A stretch of DNA of 64,000 nt from Branchiostoma lanceolatum (GCF_035083965.1 NC_089729.1:18525964-18589963), one strand, 5' to 3'. Shown: positions 46,409-61,400, counted from the first letter of the stretch. Notes: generated by a model not told the origin, from the sequence alone. Program-made: numbers and translations.

Positions 46409-49400
46409 GTATGTCCACTTTCGATTAAGATTCAACATATAGCCCACCATTTTAGTTGCAACTTTTGTTAGGCCACAGCAAGTAATTTTTATGGATGACA
46501 TCAGCACGCTCATTAATTTTCGCCTGATTGCCAAATAAAAAACAAGAAATTTCATTGCCCTCCGACGGTGGTCAACATGCCAAAAATTGGCAAATATGTC
46601 GTAAACGATGACAGTCTGAGGTGTTTCATTGCAGTGTAGTTCCTGCCCATGATGGTATAATAACAAGCTGTTTATTGCATTTGTTCTAGCAAGGACATTA
46701 TATAAATAATGGGGGGGGGTCTAGTTAATTGAGCTGTATACACAAGGTGTTTCATCGCATATGGATTCCCAGTGTAGTTGCTTCAGATGATGGTACAACA
46801 AGTTCTTTTCTGCATTTGTTGTAGTTAGTCTATTGAGATGTATACACATCTACAAGGACATGTTTACATTAAATCAAGGAGGTTTTATATTATATATGAA
46901 ACCTCATTGTTTGAATACAGGAATAAAGGCCTATTGGTCATGATATCATATTTTGGCGCCTCAATTCTTGTTTAACAAGACTTACATGTATGATCTCAAA
47001 ATTTGAAAATATAGGAATCTTGTTTTTTTTACCCGCCTTGTTTTTTTTTCGCCCTATCTCATTAATTTTGGAGTCTGCGGAGGATGTCATCCATAAAATT
47101 TACTTGCTGTGGCCTTACGTTGTAAGACGTAAAAAGACGCAACATACTACCATAAAGTATGCAAATAGTGCTTCAATGATTATGAATTGGAGTTATGACT
47201 GCTGATGATGATTGTAATTATAATGATTTCAATTGAGGATGACCTTCTTAGTTTGGATTTTTAGAATTTTTATTCATGATCACATATGCCATGAATGACA
47301 TCAAATCCTAGTATAATTTGGCTTGTATGATATACTATTAGCTTAAACGATAGGTGGATGTTCACTTTTCGTACGCATGATGGTTTGAAACAATAATGTT
47401 ATGTTCTTGCTCGAAATTAGCATTTATTGATGTGGGATTTTTGCCTCTGCCTCTGATATTAGGATCAAAACTGGAAATATAAAGAAAAGAACTAAGCAAA
47501 TGATTAGTTACTTTAGCAGTTAAAGATGACAAAATTCGTACGCTTGCTTATTTGCTGATTTCGAGACCATCCAGTCTTGAGTCGAGATGGCTGATCACGT
47601 GCTTCGGTCCCTCATATTCTTTCATATGCATATGTTCTTGCTTTAAATTAGTCTGGTACTGTTTATGCTATCGGCCATTTTTTTATTCATTGCCCTCTTA
47701 CGTGAAAGTCTCTTATTTTTGTAAGCTGCGTGAGATCAGCGCCCTCTTTCTTAAAAATCTCCTATGTATTGTAATCTGTTGGGGATCCTTGCACTTCAAA
47801 TTACAATTTCTTTTGGAACGTTTAGATATATTAGCCATAAAATATGCCAAATCCTAATAAGGTGCGTCTATGGCTTGTATGATATCATAGTATTGCTTTA
47901 ACTACCATACATGGGCGTTCGTTTTTCATAAGCATATCACGGTTTGATGTTTTTGATTTGAATACGTCTGGTTTTGTTTTCGACCATTTGTTTGGGATCC
48001 TTGCCCTCCTACGCGAAAGTCTCTTATTGATTGTAAGTTGTGTGGGATCCTTGCCCTTATAAGTGAAAGTCTCTTATTTATGTGTGAGTTATTCTTGTCC
48101 TTCTAAGTGAAAGTTTCTTATTTATCTGTGAGGGATCTTTGCTCTTCCCAGTTAAAGACTTTTATTTATTTGTGTGGGATCCTTGCCCTTCTAAGTTAAA
48201 ATCTCTTACTTATCTGTGAGGGATTATTGCCCTTCCCACTTAAAGCCTCTTATTTATTTGGGTGGGATTATTGCCCTTCTAAGTGAAGGTCTCTTATTTA
48301 TCTGTGAGGGATCTTTGCCCTTCCCAGTTAAAGCCTCTTATTTATTTGTGTGGGATTATTGCCCATCTAAGTGAAAGTCTCTTATTTATCTGTGAGGGAT
48401 TATTGCCCTTCTAAGTGAAAGTCTCTTATTTATCTGTGAGGGATTATTGCCCTTCTAAGTGAAAGTCTCTTATTTATCTGTGAGGGATTATTGCCCTTCC
48501 CAGTTAAAGCCTCTTATTTATTTGTGTGGGATTATTTCCCATCTAAGTGAAAGTCTCTTATTTATCTGTGAGGGATTATTGCCCTTCTAAGTGAAAGTCT
48601 CTCATTTATCTGTGAGGGATTATTGCCCATCTAAGTGAAAGTCTCTTATTTATCTGTTAGGGATTATTGCCCTTCTAAGTGAAAGTCTCTTATTTATCTG
48701 TGAGGGATAATTGCCTTCTAAGTGAAAGTCTCTTATTTATCTGTGAGGGATTATTGCCCTTCCCACTTAAAGCCTCTTATTTATTTGTGTGGGATTATTG
48801 CCCTTCTAAGTGAAAGTCTCTTATTTATCTGTGAGGGATTATTGCCCTTCTAAGTGAAAGTCTCTTATTTATCTGTTAGGGATTATTGCCCTTCTAAGTG
48901 AAAGTCTCTTATTTATCTGTGAGGGATTATTGCCCATCTAAGTGAAAGTCTCTTATTTATCTGTTAGGGATTATTGCCCTTCTAAGTGAAAGTCTCTTAT
49001 TTATCTGTGAGGGATAATTGCCTTCTAAGTGAAAGTCTCTTATTTATCTGTGAGGGATTATTGCCCTTCCCACTTAAAGCCTCTTATTTATCTGTGAGGG
49101 ATTATTGCCCTTCTAAGTGAAAGTCTCTTATTTATCTGTGAGGGATTATTGCCCTTCCCACTTAAAGCCTCTTATTTATTTGTGTGGGATTATTGCCCTT
49201 CTAAGTGAAAGTCTCTTATTTATCTGTGAGGGATTATTGCCCTTCTAAGTGAAAGTCTCTTATTTATCTGTGAGGGATTATTGCCCTTCTAAGTGAAAGT
49301 CTCTTATTTATCTGTGAGGGATTATTGCCCATCTAAGTGAAAGTCTCTTATTTATCTGTGAGGGATTATTGCCCATCTAAGTGAAAGTCTCTTATTTATC

Positions 49401-52400
49401 TGTTAGGGATTATTGCCCTTCCCACTTAAAGCCTCTTATTTATTTGTGTGGGATTATTGCCCTTCTAAGTGAAAGTCTCTTATTTATCTGTGAGGGATTA
49501 TTGCCCTTCTAAGTGAAAGTCTTTTATCTATCTGTGAGGGATTATTGCCCTTCTAAGTGAAAGTCTCTTATTTATCTGTGAGGGATCCTTGCCCTTCTAA
49601 GTGAAAGTCTTAAATTTATCTGTGAGAGATTATTGCCCTTCTAAGTGAAAGTCTTTTATATACTTGTGTGGGATTATTGCCCTTCTAAGTGAAAGTCTCT
49701 TATTTATCTGTGAGGGATCCTTGCCCTTCTAAGTAAAAGTCTTTAATTTATCTGTGAGAGATTATTGCCCTTCTAAGTGAAAGTCTTTTATATATTGGTC
49801 TGGGATTATTGCCCTTCTAAGTGAAAGTCTTTTATATATTTGTGTTGGATCCTTGCACTTCTAAGCGAAAGTCTCTTATTTATCTGTGAGGGATCTTTGC
49901 CCTTCCCAGTTAAAGCCTCTTATTTGTTTGTGTTGGATCCTTACCCTCCTAAATGAAAGCCTCTTATTTATCTGTGAGGAATCCTTGCCCTTCTAAGTGA
50001 AAGTCTCTTATTTATCTGTTAGGGATTCTCGCCCTTCTAAGTGAAAGCCTCTTATTTGTCTGTGAGGAATCCTTACCCTTCTAAGTGAAAGTTTGTTATT
50101 TATCTGTGAGGAATCCTTGCCCTTCTAAGTGAGAGTTTCTTATTTATCTGTGAGGAATCCTTGCCTTCTAAGTGAAAGTCTCTTATTTGTCTGTGATGGA
50201 CCCTTGTCCTTCTACATTAAAGCCTCTTATTTATTATTAGCTTTTTTTTTTGCACCAAAACGTTTCCCCAAACAAAACACTACCTAACTTTTTTTCAAAA
50301 TTCATAACAGCTTCTTTGACATGTTTTTGTTCTTTCACACATCACGTGTTTAACTGTGGCTTTGAGGTGAGCAATACCTTTTGTACATGTGTTAATAAGT
50401 CCGGTACTCTAGATCAAAGACAAACCCCACTTTTTGTACTCGGCGTTGTTGTAGATTCCTCTTACCACCTTTACCAAAAACGTTACGTTTTACTGACGTT
50501 TGTGGGTTTGTTTGTTTGTTTATATTTTAGGACAACATGACTCCCCTCACACATAGTCAGATATCTCTTGTTATTTTAGGAAATTGTTAAACCTGGGGTT
50601 GACTTTCGGCTCGTTTCCGTCCAACAGTGGGGTCGGAAGAAATGGACCAAAAGGTTGCAGATGGTGATTCGGATTCCGGCGATGTAGATGTGAAATTAAA
50701 CTCCAGTTTGAAACGTGCTGTGCCCGATCTACCCCCTAACCGGAAACTCGAAATGGGAGATCACGAGCAGAAGGAAGAGCCGCACTCAGATCCGTGTTAC
50801 AAACCAGAGAAGACTGACGAAGATGAAAAGCAAGAAGAAAAGAGGTTCGGTCGCAAAGTTGGAGGTTCGTCAAGATTCAACTAAATCGACTGAAACGATG
50901 GAAGCTATTTTTAGGATATTGAACTGTTGTTTAAAATTTTAGGGTTAGTGGTCGAAGAATAACTCTGATGTCGAATAATTTCATTATTTCAAAACAGATT
51001 TAAAAGGACACTTTAGTGTTCGAATTCTTACAAATATAATTGTTCAAAATCTACACATTTTGAAAAGAGTCAAAGAATAAATCCTGGTCATGTATATATG
51101 ATTATTGGTTTGCTTGTAACTTTTTTGTAAGCTTTGTATATTTTTATTTTTTTGTCTTTTTATCCTCGACTCCCACGAAATAGATTTTTGTGGCCCCATC
51201 TTTATGTTTATATTGGATCTTAGGACGTGTTATGGAAAAGTGGAGCAAGGGGAAATCCAGTAAAGTTATCTGGAGTATCGTGGGCTGTGCGATCCTGGTT
51301 TTTACATCAGTTGTCGTCGCTTACATGTACATTGAACAACCTGGAAGTAAGGTAAGCCAGCCAGTTACTTATTTTGAGTAATCCATACCAATGCATCTCC
51401 TTATTTCTCTTCTATTTCAGAGTGTTCCTTTAGCAAGAGATGACATCGCGAAAAACATAGAAAAGCCTTATTCACTTCAAGAAACTGTGTGCACCAACTA
51501 ATTTGAACTTTTTTGTCAGACTCTATTTCATGTCAGCATTTTTTGACATTCCAAATATCCACCAACTAGCAAACTAACTTAATGCGATCTATGGCAGAAA
51601 CCATTAGTGATATTTGCTTGCTTGTAGTAAGGGCATTATTCCTGATACATAAAAGTAGCATTAGGCCACACCGATGTACTTTGTTCGTTTCCAGGTTTTA
51701 AAAGAATATCAAGGCACAACTAGAATGCCAACAAGAAATCAGAGTAAGATTCAGAGAAGAAATTCATGTAACTGGTAACGAAATATTTGGGGAATGCATA
51801 CAGTATGATTCAATGTTGCTTCCTATTCCTCTGTTTTGAACGTCTATTATAATTGCTAAAGTGTTGCTACAAAATATACGAGCATACACTAACATGAACA
51901 CCTGTTTGCTAAAGGAAACAGAGGATGACGTGGCAATCTTGGCGCAGGTAACGAATTGCAGCGTTTCAACGACATGGGTTTTCTACAAGGAGAGCAACAC
52001 GAGACCACTGTCCCCGTCATCAATGCTAAGTGAATCTACTACTTCACGCGTCACGGCGTTCTACGAGGGCAACATCTCTACTGCTTCCTACTCAACTTCA
52101 ACCGTACGGAAGACAACTGAGTCATTTACAAATGCCAGCATTTTACACCTTGGAATCCAGCCATCGACTGTCATATCTCTGTCAACCTTAACAACAGGTA
52201 AGCGATTCAGGTTATATTCCTTTATCCATTGCAACAGCAGTAAAGCAAGTATATCCGAAGACCGTGGATTGTTAAACTCCACGGCCATGCAATTCATCTA
52301 TAGAGTGATGAACTCCACGGCCGTGGAATTCATCGATTTAGTGATGAACTCAACGGCCATTCTGAGACGATTTAGTGATGAACTCAACGGCAATGCCGAC

Positions 52401-55400
52401 ACTAATAGCGACAATTATCCGTGGAATTCAGCGTTTTAGTGACGAACTCGGCGGCCATTCCGACACGATTCATGGTTACAGAGTTAAGGGGCGTTTATTT
52501 TGGGTCTCAATTCGAGTTTGCACACCCTCAAGTCTAGCGACCGTCTCTACCAATAAATACTTCTGAGCTAAAACAACTGTGTATAGGAATGAATGATATC
52601 GCTCTAGCTACAAGAGAATCCGAGTCTCGGCTTCTTCAGAGGGGAAAATTCTTTAGAGGGGAAAATTATTTTCCGGTCAAACATGAGGCGCAAAATTGGG
52701 CATTTTCGCGTAGAACTAAACACGTCATCAGAATTTTTGACACAAAAATGACTGTTAGTGTAAGAAAGAGAAAACACCAAGGTATAATCATGCCAATTAT
52801 AAAGAAAATCCCACCACTAAGATTTTCAAAATAAACCGACGCGCGAGGTAATGCAGCACGACCAACAGAACGCAACAAAGGTCAATCTGGGTCAAAGGGA
52901 CAGTTTTATATACCTGTAACCTTCAACGCGGACGGATATCCGGAAATCGGCTCGGATCGAAACGCAATTTTCTCCAAAAACACACCAATTCAAACACTTT
53001 TCAGCCATACTAGTATCTAATATCAGTTCGAAGCACAATATGAGAAATGTGAACTCAAACCAAGCCCGTCGAAACCCTTTCGTCACTTTTTTTCTCGCAC
53101 ACTGGTGCGTGCACCGGTTTAGCTGACCAAACGATAGGGCACTTGGTAGGTATTGGAGGAATGTTGACCGCATTATTATCTCATAGCATGAATTCAATCA
53201 AGCCTCTTGTGACCGCTCGCGGCCCTGTAACCATCTCGCAACCCAAGAGATTGATGGCTTGGGCCGCTAACTTAAGGGAATCCTCCTTTCTAAATATGGA
53301 TAATCTATGCAGCCGTCATTAGCCCACAGAGCTGCCTGCCCGGGCCAGACTCTAGTTGCTAAGGATATATTGCTGTTGCTATCCAGTGATTGACAGCTGC
53401 AGATGTCTGATCTGCAGGTGGTAGGAAGAGAGTTTCACAGGCCGTTTCTCTGTACTTAGAACATTTTTCGGCAGTCAAGTCTTTTCTTTTTGGATTTTCA
53501 AACTTGGTTTTTGATGTGGGAGAAACTGACATTGTCTGCCTCTAAAGGAACAGATAAACTAAGTAGGTTTAAAATCCCTTTTAACCGGCCTCGATACATC
53601 TCATTTCTCACCCTCCCAACATCTGGATCTCATTTCCCAACCCTTTCTCCCCGTCTGCCTGTGTGACAGCTAACAGACAGGATAACTAGGTGGTTTCTAT
53701 GGCAATGGGAGCCTAGCTGAAATCCTGCCCTACGATTGGTGTTACCATTTTTGATAACAGCACTCCCGGCTTAGAGCAACCAGAGCACAAACTCCGCGGG
53801 GAGGGGAGAGAAACCCACGGACAGCTGGAGTTTGCGTTTTACAGACTAATTATCTCATTCCTGGTTACGGAGTAATATCTGACCAAAGTTTCGCGCATAG
53901 GCCCCCTACTTAGCTTCAGCATTATAAGGCAATGACACAGGTCTAAAATATCAATCTCAGAATTTTTAAACTTTACATTCAAACGATAGAGCACTCGGTA
54001 GGTTTTGGAGGAATGAATACAGCATTATTATCTCATTCAAGGTTACGGAGTAATATAGCTGACCACAGGTTCGCGCATAGGCCCCTTACTTAAGCATTAT
54101 AGGGCAATGGCACAAGTCTAAAATATCAATCTATTTACAAGAATTTTTAAACTTAACATGCTAACGATAGGGAACTTGGTAGGTATTGGAGGAATGAAGA
54201 CCGCATTATTATCTCATTCATGGTTACGGAGTAATAGCTGACCAAAGTTTCGCGCATAGGCCCCATACTTAAGCATTAAAGGGCAATGGCACAGGTCTAA
54301 AATATCAATTTCTTTACCAGAATTTTCGAACTTTACTTTCAAACGATAGGGCACTTGGTAGGTATTGGAGGAATGAAGACAGCATTATCATCTCATTCAT
54401 GGTTACGGGTAATAGCTGACCAAAGTTTCGCGCATAGGCCCCATACTTAAGCAATATAGGGAAATGGCACAGGTCTTAAATATCAATCTCTTCACCAGAA
54501 TTTTCAAACTTTACATTCAAACGACAGGGCACTTGGTAGATATTGGAGGAATGAAGACCGCACTAATATCTCATTCATGGTTACGGAGTAATAGCTGACC
54601 AAAGTTTCGCGCATAGGCCCCATACTTAAGCATTATAGGGCAATGGCACAGGTCTAAAATATCAATCTCTTTACCAGAATTTTAAAACTTTACATTCAAA
54701 CGATAGGGCACTTGGTAGGTATTGGAGGAATGAAAACCGCATTATCATCTCATTCATGGTTAAGGAGTAATAGCTGACCAAAGTTTCGCGCATACTTAAG
54801 TATTATAGGGCAATGGCACAGGTCTAAAATATCAATCTCTTTACCAGAATTTTAAAACTTTACATTCAAACGATAGGGCACTTGGTAGGTATTGGAGGAA
54901 TGAAGACCGCATTATTATCTCATTCATGGTTACGGAGTGGTAGCTGACCAAAGTTTCGCGCATAGGCCCCATACTTAAGCATTATAGGGCAATGGCACAG
55001 GTCTAAAATATCAATCTCTTCACCAGAATTTTCGAACTTTACATTCAAACGATAGGGCACTTGGTAGGTATTGGAGGAATGAAGACAGCATTATCATCTC
55101 ATTTATGGTTACGGGTAATAGCTGACCAAAGTTTCGCGCATAGGCCCCATACTTAAGCAATATAGGGCAATGGCACAGGTTGAATATATCAATCTCTTCA
55201 CCAGAATTTTCAAACTTTACATTCAAACGACAGGGCACTTGGTAGATATTGGAGGAATGAAGACCGCACTAATATCTCATTCATGGTTACGGAGTAATAG
55301 CTGACCAAAGTTTCGCGCATAGGCCCCATACGTAAGCATTATACGGCAATGGCACAGGTCTAAAATATCAATCTCTTTACCAGAATTTTCAAACTTTACA

Positions 55401-58400
55401 TTCAAACGATAGGGCACTTGGTAGGTATTGGAGGAATGAAGACCGCATTATCATCTCATTCATGGTTAAGGAGAAATAGCTGACCAAAGTTTTGCGCATA
55501 CTTGAGTATTATAGGGCAATGGCACAGGTCTAAAATATAAATCTCTTTACCAGAATTTTCAAACTTTACATTCAAACGATAGGGCACTTGGTAGGTATTA
55601 GAGGAATGAAGACCGCATTATTATCTCATTCATGGTTACGGAGTAATAGCTGATCAAAGTTTCGCGCATAGGCCCCATACTTTAGCATTATAGGGCAATG
55701 GCACAGGTCTAAAAGATCAGTCTCTTTACCAGAATTTTCAAACTTTGAAACGATAGGGCACTTGGTAGGTTTTAAAGGAATGAAGACCGCATTATGCTAA
55801 TACTCCCGGCGTCTGTAGGACCTATCCAAAGGCTCTGATTAGGCGGTAGGCGGGGGGGGGGGGGTTATCTGGAGAATAGTCATATAGAATTTGTCAGGAA
55901 TGAATCTGATGACCATTGACATAACTGGTTAGTATTTGAAGGTAAGTTTTTGTAGTCTGATGTTGTTATTCCAGAGATAATGAAGACACCTTTTTATTCA
56001 CATCCTCATAGGGCTTCAAGCACTAATTGTAACTGTTTAGTCTCCCCTGAATTTTCATGGCGAGTCGTCGCTATTAGTGACGGTATTGCCGTTGAGTTCA
56101 TCACTAAATCGATGAATTCCACGGCCGTGGAGTTCATCACTCTATTGATGAATTGCACGGCCTTGGAGTTCAACAATCCACGGTTTTCGGATATAGCTCA
56201 GTAAAGAGAATGTGTTGGTAAATGATTCTAGATTATTTTTACCTGTCACATGTCATTTCTTTGGGACATTTGCCAGCAGTCGACCAGGATAACCCGAACC
56301 ACAACGTATTTTCTTGGCCTGATTTTCTGCGCTTACGTTCCATCACCGTACAAAAGTTCCCCCAACACAGATGCATATTTATGTTAAACATTTATGCCAT
56401 AGCAATTTAATTTTTTATTTATTTCGGATTTGAAAAGTAGTGCTGAACTGAAAGATCAGTACGAAAACAAATTCTGAGGGGAAACTTGCGATGTTGTACA
56501 CATTGCTTCTGTGAGTTGATACCTGTAGGCACATTGAAGCTTACTTGTGAAGTTACAGAGTCTTGTATACCTTTCTCTGAACAAAGAAAGCTCATCTCAC
56601 AACCTGAACTGTTAATTGTGCCCAGGTATTGACATGAAGTTTCATTCAACCACATGCTTTTTTTCTGTTTTCATGCAGATATCAATGAGTGCACCGAGGA
56701 ACCCTGTCAACATGGACGCTGTGTGAACAAAGTTAACGGCTACAAATGTACCTGCTCATCTGGATGGACTGGGCAGAACTGCCAGCGAAGTACTTTTTTC
56801 TGTAGATGCCATTGACGTTGTATATATGAATTTTCCCATTTCTTATTCCATTTCCCTTTATATTCCACTTTCTCTTTCTTGGTATCTCTCGTTATCACAC
56901 AAACATTTTTCTTATGCCCGGTGATATTTATGAACGATAACAAGAAAGAAAGCAAGATATTGTATATTTCTATCTTTATCGGACATCAATGAGTGTACCA
57001 GGAATCCATGCCAACATGGAACGTGTGTGAACATAGATGGTGGATACAAATGCACCTGCTCACCTGGATGGACCGGACAGAACTGTCAGCAAGGTGAGTT
57101 TACTTTCTTGTAACACTAATGTTTGAAGTGAATTTAAGAAGTTACTTTCTAATTAGCTTGACTTGGGTGGTGCCCTGTAACAAGATTTGTGGCGTCGCGA
57201 TGGCAGGGTGTTTGGCCCCAGAGGTACTGAGTTCGAATCCGGGGTTTCTTGATTTGTCCCGTTGTAGTTATGCCCTTAGGATAGGCACTATAAACTACTT
57301 GCCTCACTTCACTCAGGTGTGAATGAGTACCTAGCTTCGGTTAGGGACGTACCTTGGATAGGACGTTAAATGGAGGTCCCGTGTTTGACGACCTCGAGCA
57401 CGTTAAAGAGCCCACCACACTTATCAAAAAGAGTAGGGGTCCTTCCCGGTGTGAGTGGTTCAAAACCTACAGTCCTATGGCCGCACATGGGGCAATTGTC
57501 GTATTGAGGTCACCTGAGTTAGCGCCGAACGTCAGCCGCTCCAGACCCTTGCGATCTAGCCCCACTAATTGTGCGCTCCTCGCAATTCAGTCCCTGGCTG
57601 CGAAGAGAGTGTAGTCGGCCACCGAGTAATAATAATAATAATAATACTGAATTAAAAATTCGACATGATTGGTTTCCGTTAAACAGACATCAATGAGTGC
57701 GCCGAGAAACCATGCGAAAATGGACGCTGTGTGAACAAAGAAGGCGGATACAAATGTAACTGCTCACCTGGATGGTCTGGACAGAACTGTCAGGAAGGTG
57801 AGTTTTGTTTCTGTAGATGCCATTAATGTTGCATATCTGAATTTTCCCATGTCATCATCCATTTTCTTTAAATTCTATTTTCTCTTTCTTTGTTTCTCTC
57901 GTTATCACACAGACATTGGCTTATGCCCAGTAATATGTATGAATGATAACAATCTCTTTCATTCTTTATCAGACATCAATGAGTGTACCGAGAAACCTTG
58001 CCAACATGGACGCTGTGTGAACAAAGAAGGCGGATACAAATGTACCTGCTCACCTGGATGGACTGGACAGAACTGTCAGCAAGGTGAGTTGTTTTAATTA
58101 ATGTATAAAAAATATGAAGTTTCAAGTGTTCAATGACTAAATTGTCATTGTCCTTAAACGGACTGTTCTGTTTAGAAGATTGCTATCACATATGTTGACT
58201 GATTTGGCATCAACTATCAATAGAAATAGATGCTAACATGGAATATGTCAAAAACAGGTATGGGGAAAAAGTGTAATGAGGTCATAATTTAGCAATTCAG
58301 GTAACGCCGCTGAATTCTTTGATCACGCAGACATCAATGAGTGTACAAGGATTAAACCTTGCCAACTTGGACGCTGTGTGAACAAAGATGGTGGATACAA

Positions 58401-61400
58401 ATGTACATGCTCACCTGGATGGACTGGGCAGAACTGTCAGCAAGGTGAGTTTCTTAAGTGTAGACATAACTTTCACCAACTTATTGCTTCCTTTCCTATC
58501 GCACAAAATGACGTTATATTCGGATTGGATCATTGCTTACATGCCTTGAACTCTGGTAATACAGCTATGAAAGTCTTGTTTTAGTTTCTTCCTGAATAAG
58601 AAATCTATAGATAATGATAGAAATTATTTTCTTATCAGTAAACCAAATTCAGAAAGAGACAACCTACAACCCAAGAAAAACAGGTGCAGGGGGTCTACAT
58701 TGAGGTTACAATAAAACGTCGTTCCTCACACAGGAAGCGAAAGATGTGGGTACACCAGCCTGGGTTGCTGGAAGGACTCCTTTGACCGCGCCATTCCTGA
58801 TCTCGAGGGAACAGATCTGCTTCCAGATGGATCCTACAAGTCCCGTAAAAACGCCATAGAGAAGTGTTACCAGGTAGCACATTCTCGTGGTTCTACCGTG
58901 TTTTCTGTACAGGATGGTGGGCAGTGTTTTGGGTCGGCTGATGGACACAACACCTACAACAAGTACGGACAGTCCACGGACTGTGCAGCGGACGGTGAAG
59001 GCGGGCCTTGGGCAAACGAGGTCTACAAGATTACAGGTCAGACTCAAGTTAATGATGTAGATACTCAAAGAAGTGGATTTGTTTTAACTTCCATTTCAAA
59101 ATAATCATATTTCACTCCCCATACCAGAGGTATGGTTAGAGTGAAATATATTGTTTTTGTTCATGTTCTTCTCCTTCTCCTGCCAAATCGTCAAATCTAT
59201 TCAACTCCGCCATTTGTGGACCAAAAGACCTGGAATTTGGCATGGAGGTAAAGATGGCAAGTACCCCCAGGCGTTTATTTTTCATTTTTTATATAGAACA
59301 GGCCTCGTAAACATTTTTATGGAGTTTTTGGGGGCATTTTTCGAAAAAAAATACATTTAGGGCTCCTGTACCCACGGGCAATAGGCCCCGGAATTATTGT
59401 TGGGCATACACAAGTGTGGGTTGGCGACAAAAGAAAACGGCACAAAATAGAAAGCCCCAGATGTTCGTTACCACATGAGGTGCATTCGACCGGCGTTGTG
59501 GGATCTTGTTGTATTTTGAAACTATTTGAGTCAACTTGCAGAGTTTCAACATGCTAACAAAAGCCATGCTGCACAACAAGTACATTTAGATCTACATTTA
59601 AACTTTTTTCACTGTTGTCGCCTGATTTTAGTGGTTTTCGTGGATCGAGGGTTATAACGAAGTCGACCCAGAAGTCGACCCAGGGCCCAGAAGACGGAAA
59701 ACGGATTTCGTGCGTATAGCAAAATACCCGTGTGTATTAATCGTTCTACAAAAACAGTGCATTGATGAACAATAGTGTAAATTCTTTTGGGGAAAAAAGC
59801 CGATGTGTATTTTGTACCATGCGTCTTTCACCTTTTGTATGCATGTGTCAGCTGGTAACGCTGAGCCCCGGAAATCGTGAAAATTCCGAGAACACAAAAT
59901 GCCTTATATCTTTCTTTTGAGTAGATATTATGCCCGCCATGTGCTTTAGATTGTCCCGCGATGAATCATTTCACTATATAGCACTCTGCTTCGACAGAAT
60001 CCGCAGAAAATGACGATGTTTGAAAGGCCATTTCCTACCTATCCCTCGCTACGCTCGCACGTCGGCCTTCGGCCCCCGCTCGGGTGGAACTTCGGCACCA
60101 ACGCGATCGGGTGATCCCCACGCGATGTACATGTACTTCATTAGTTTATAACGAAATTTTGGGGTCACGATCGGAACTTCAACTCCTAATCAACGATAAT
60201 ACCTTGGCCTCTGACAGGCATTTTTCACGAAAGTTTTGGTTAAAAATGAGGTTTCAAGGTTTTCTTGCTCAACCACACTTGTTCACCGACATTATTAGCA
60301 TCATATATAATTTGAGTGTAACTTTCATGATCTGATATTCATAAATTGTGCTAATTTGATGACGTCATCGGTCAAAATCCAAGATGGCGGACAAAATCAT
60401 TAGTTCAGCTTTAAACAGGCTTCCCCCTTCAAATTTTTGATTACAGGTGTGTATTCAACAAAATAACATTGAATTTGACGTTTCTGGTCTATTTTCATTG
60501 TGTGTTTGGGGTTAAAAGCTGCAAAAAAATGCATTTTTCAAAATATTTTAAGATTGCCTATCCAAGATGGCGGATCCCGAGGGTAGCTTAATACACATTA
60601 CGTCATTATATGACGTCAATATGGTTATTATTCCCAACAGAGGTCTTGGTCAACTTGGATCAACATGCTAAACTTTTTGTTAAGTCATTGCCTAATATAT
60701 TCAGGTATTACGAGACATCCGTATATAGACTGTTTTAGCCCATAAAATCACATCAGTGACGTCATAATTACGTGATAACGATATCAAAATCGTAGGATTG
60801 ATTAAACTTTACATGTACATGAACCCCTGCAAATTTGGTGCTCATACACTGTGCCCCTCCCCTCCTGGGCCCAGGAAGCCCCAAAAAGCCAGAAAATAGG
60901 GTTAAATTCGGTACAAGGGTGCCTTTAACATGCCCGTACAGGACTTCACAGGACTACACATTTCTGGTGTACATCACTTCAAAATGCTATTTTCAGACCA
61001 AAACCGGGCAAAAAGTGTTTTCCCCATTCTACGTCTAGCTAAAGTTCCGCACGTTCCATTTGCTGTTGGCCAAAGAATACATGTTCAATCTAAAGGTTCC
61101 GCGCGTTCCGTTTGCTGTTGGTCAAAGAACATACGTACACCTGTTCCATTCGGGTTACCTGAGGTCATGTTGCATGAACACACGTGCAATGAACGACATA
61201 TTCAAACAAATGTAGCTTAGATTATTACAAAACGTCCATTACTGCACGAGGAGGGGTCGAAATATGCTGTATTTGCTCAGAAGCTAAGAAATTCTAGTGT
61301 AAATTTGCTATCCTTCAATTGTGTACATTATGGACATTTCGTAACCCGCAACATTATCAGGACGAGATAATATGATTGTTTTGTTTGTCCATAGTTCCTT

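Larger units (their letters stand above)
52250..56196. mobile_element. Inverted-repeat element enclosing a satellite array, copy B
   Basis: Arms 52250-52414 and 56065-56196 match those at 7658-7822 and 9808-9939. It contains the extra block 52602-53735 and 11 satellite units. Confidence 0.65.
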
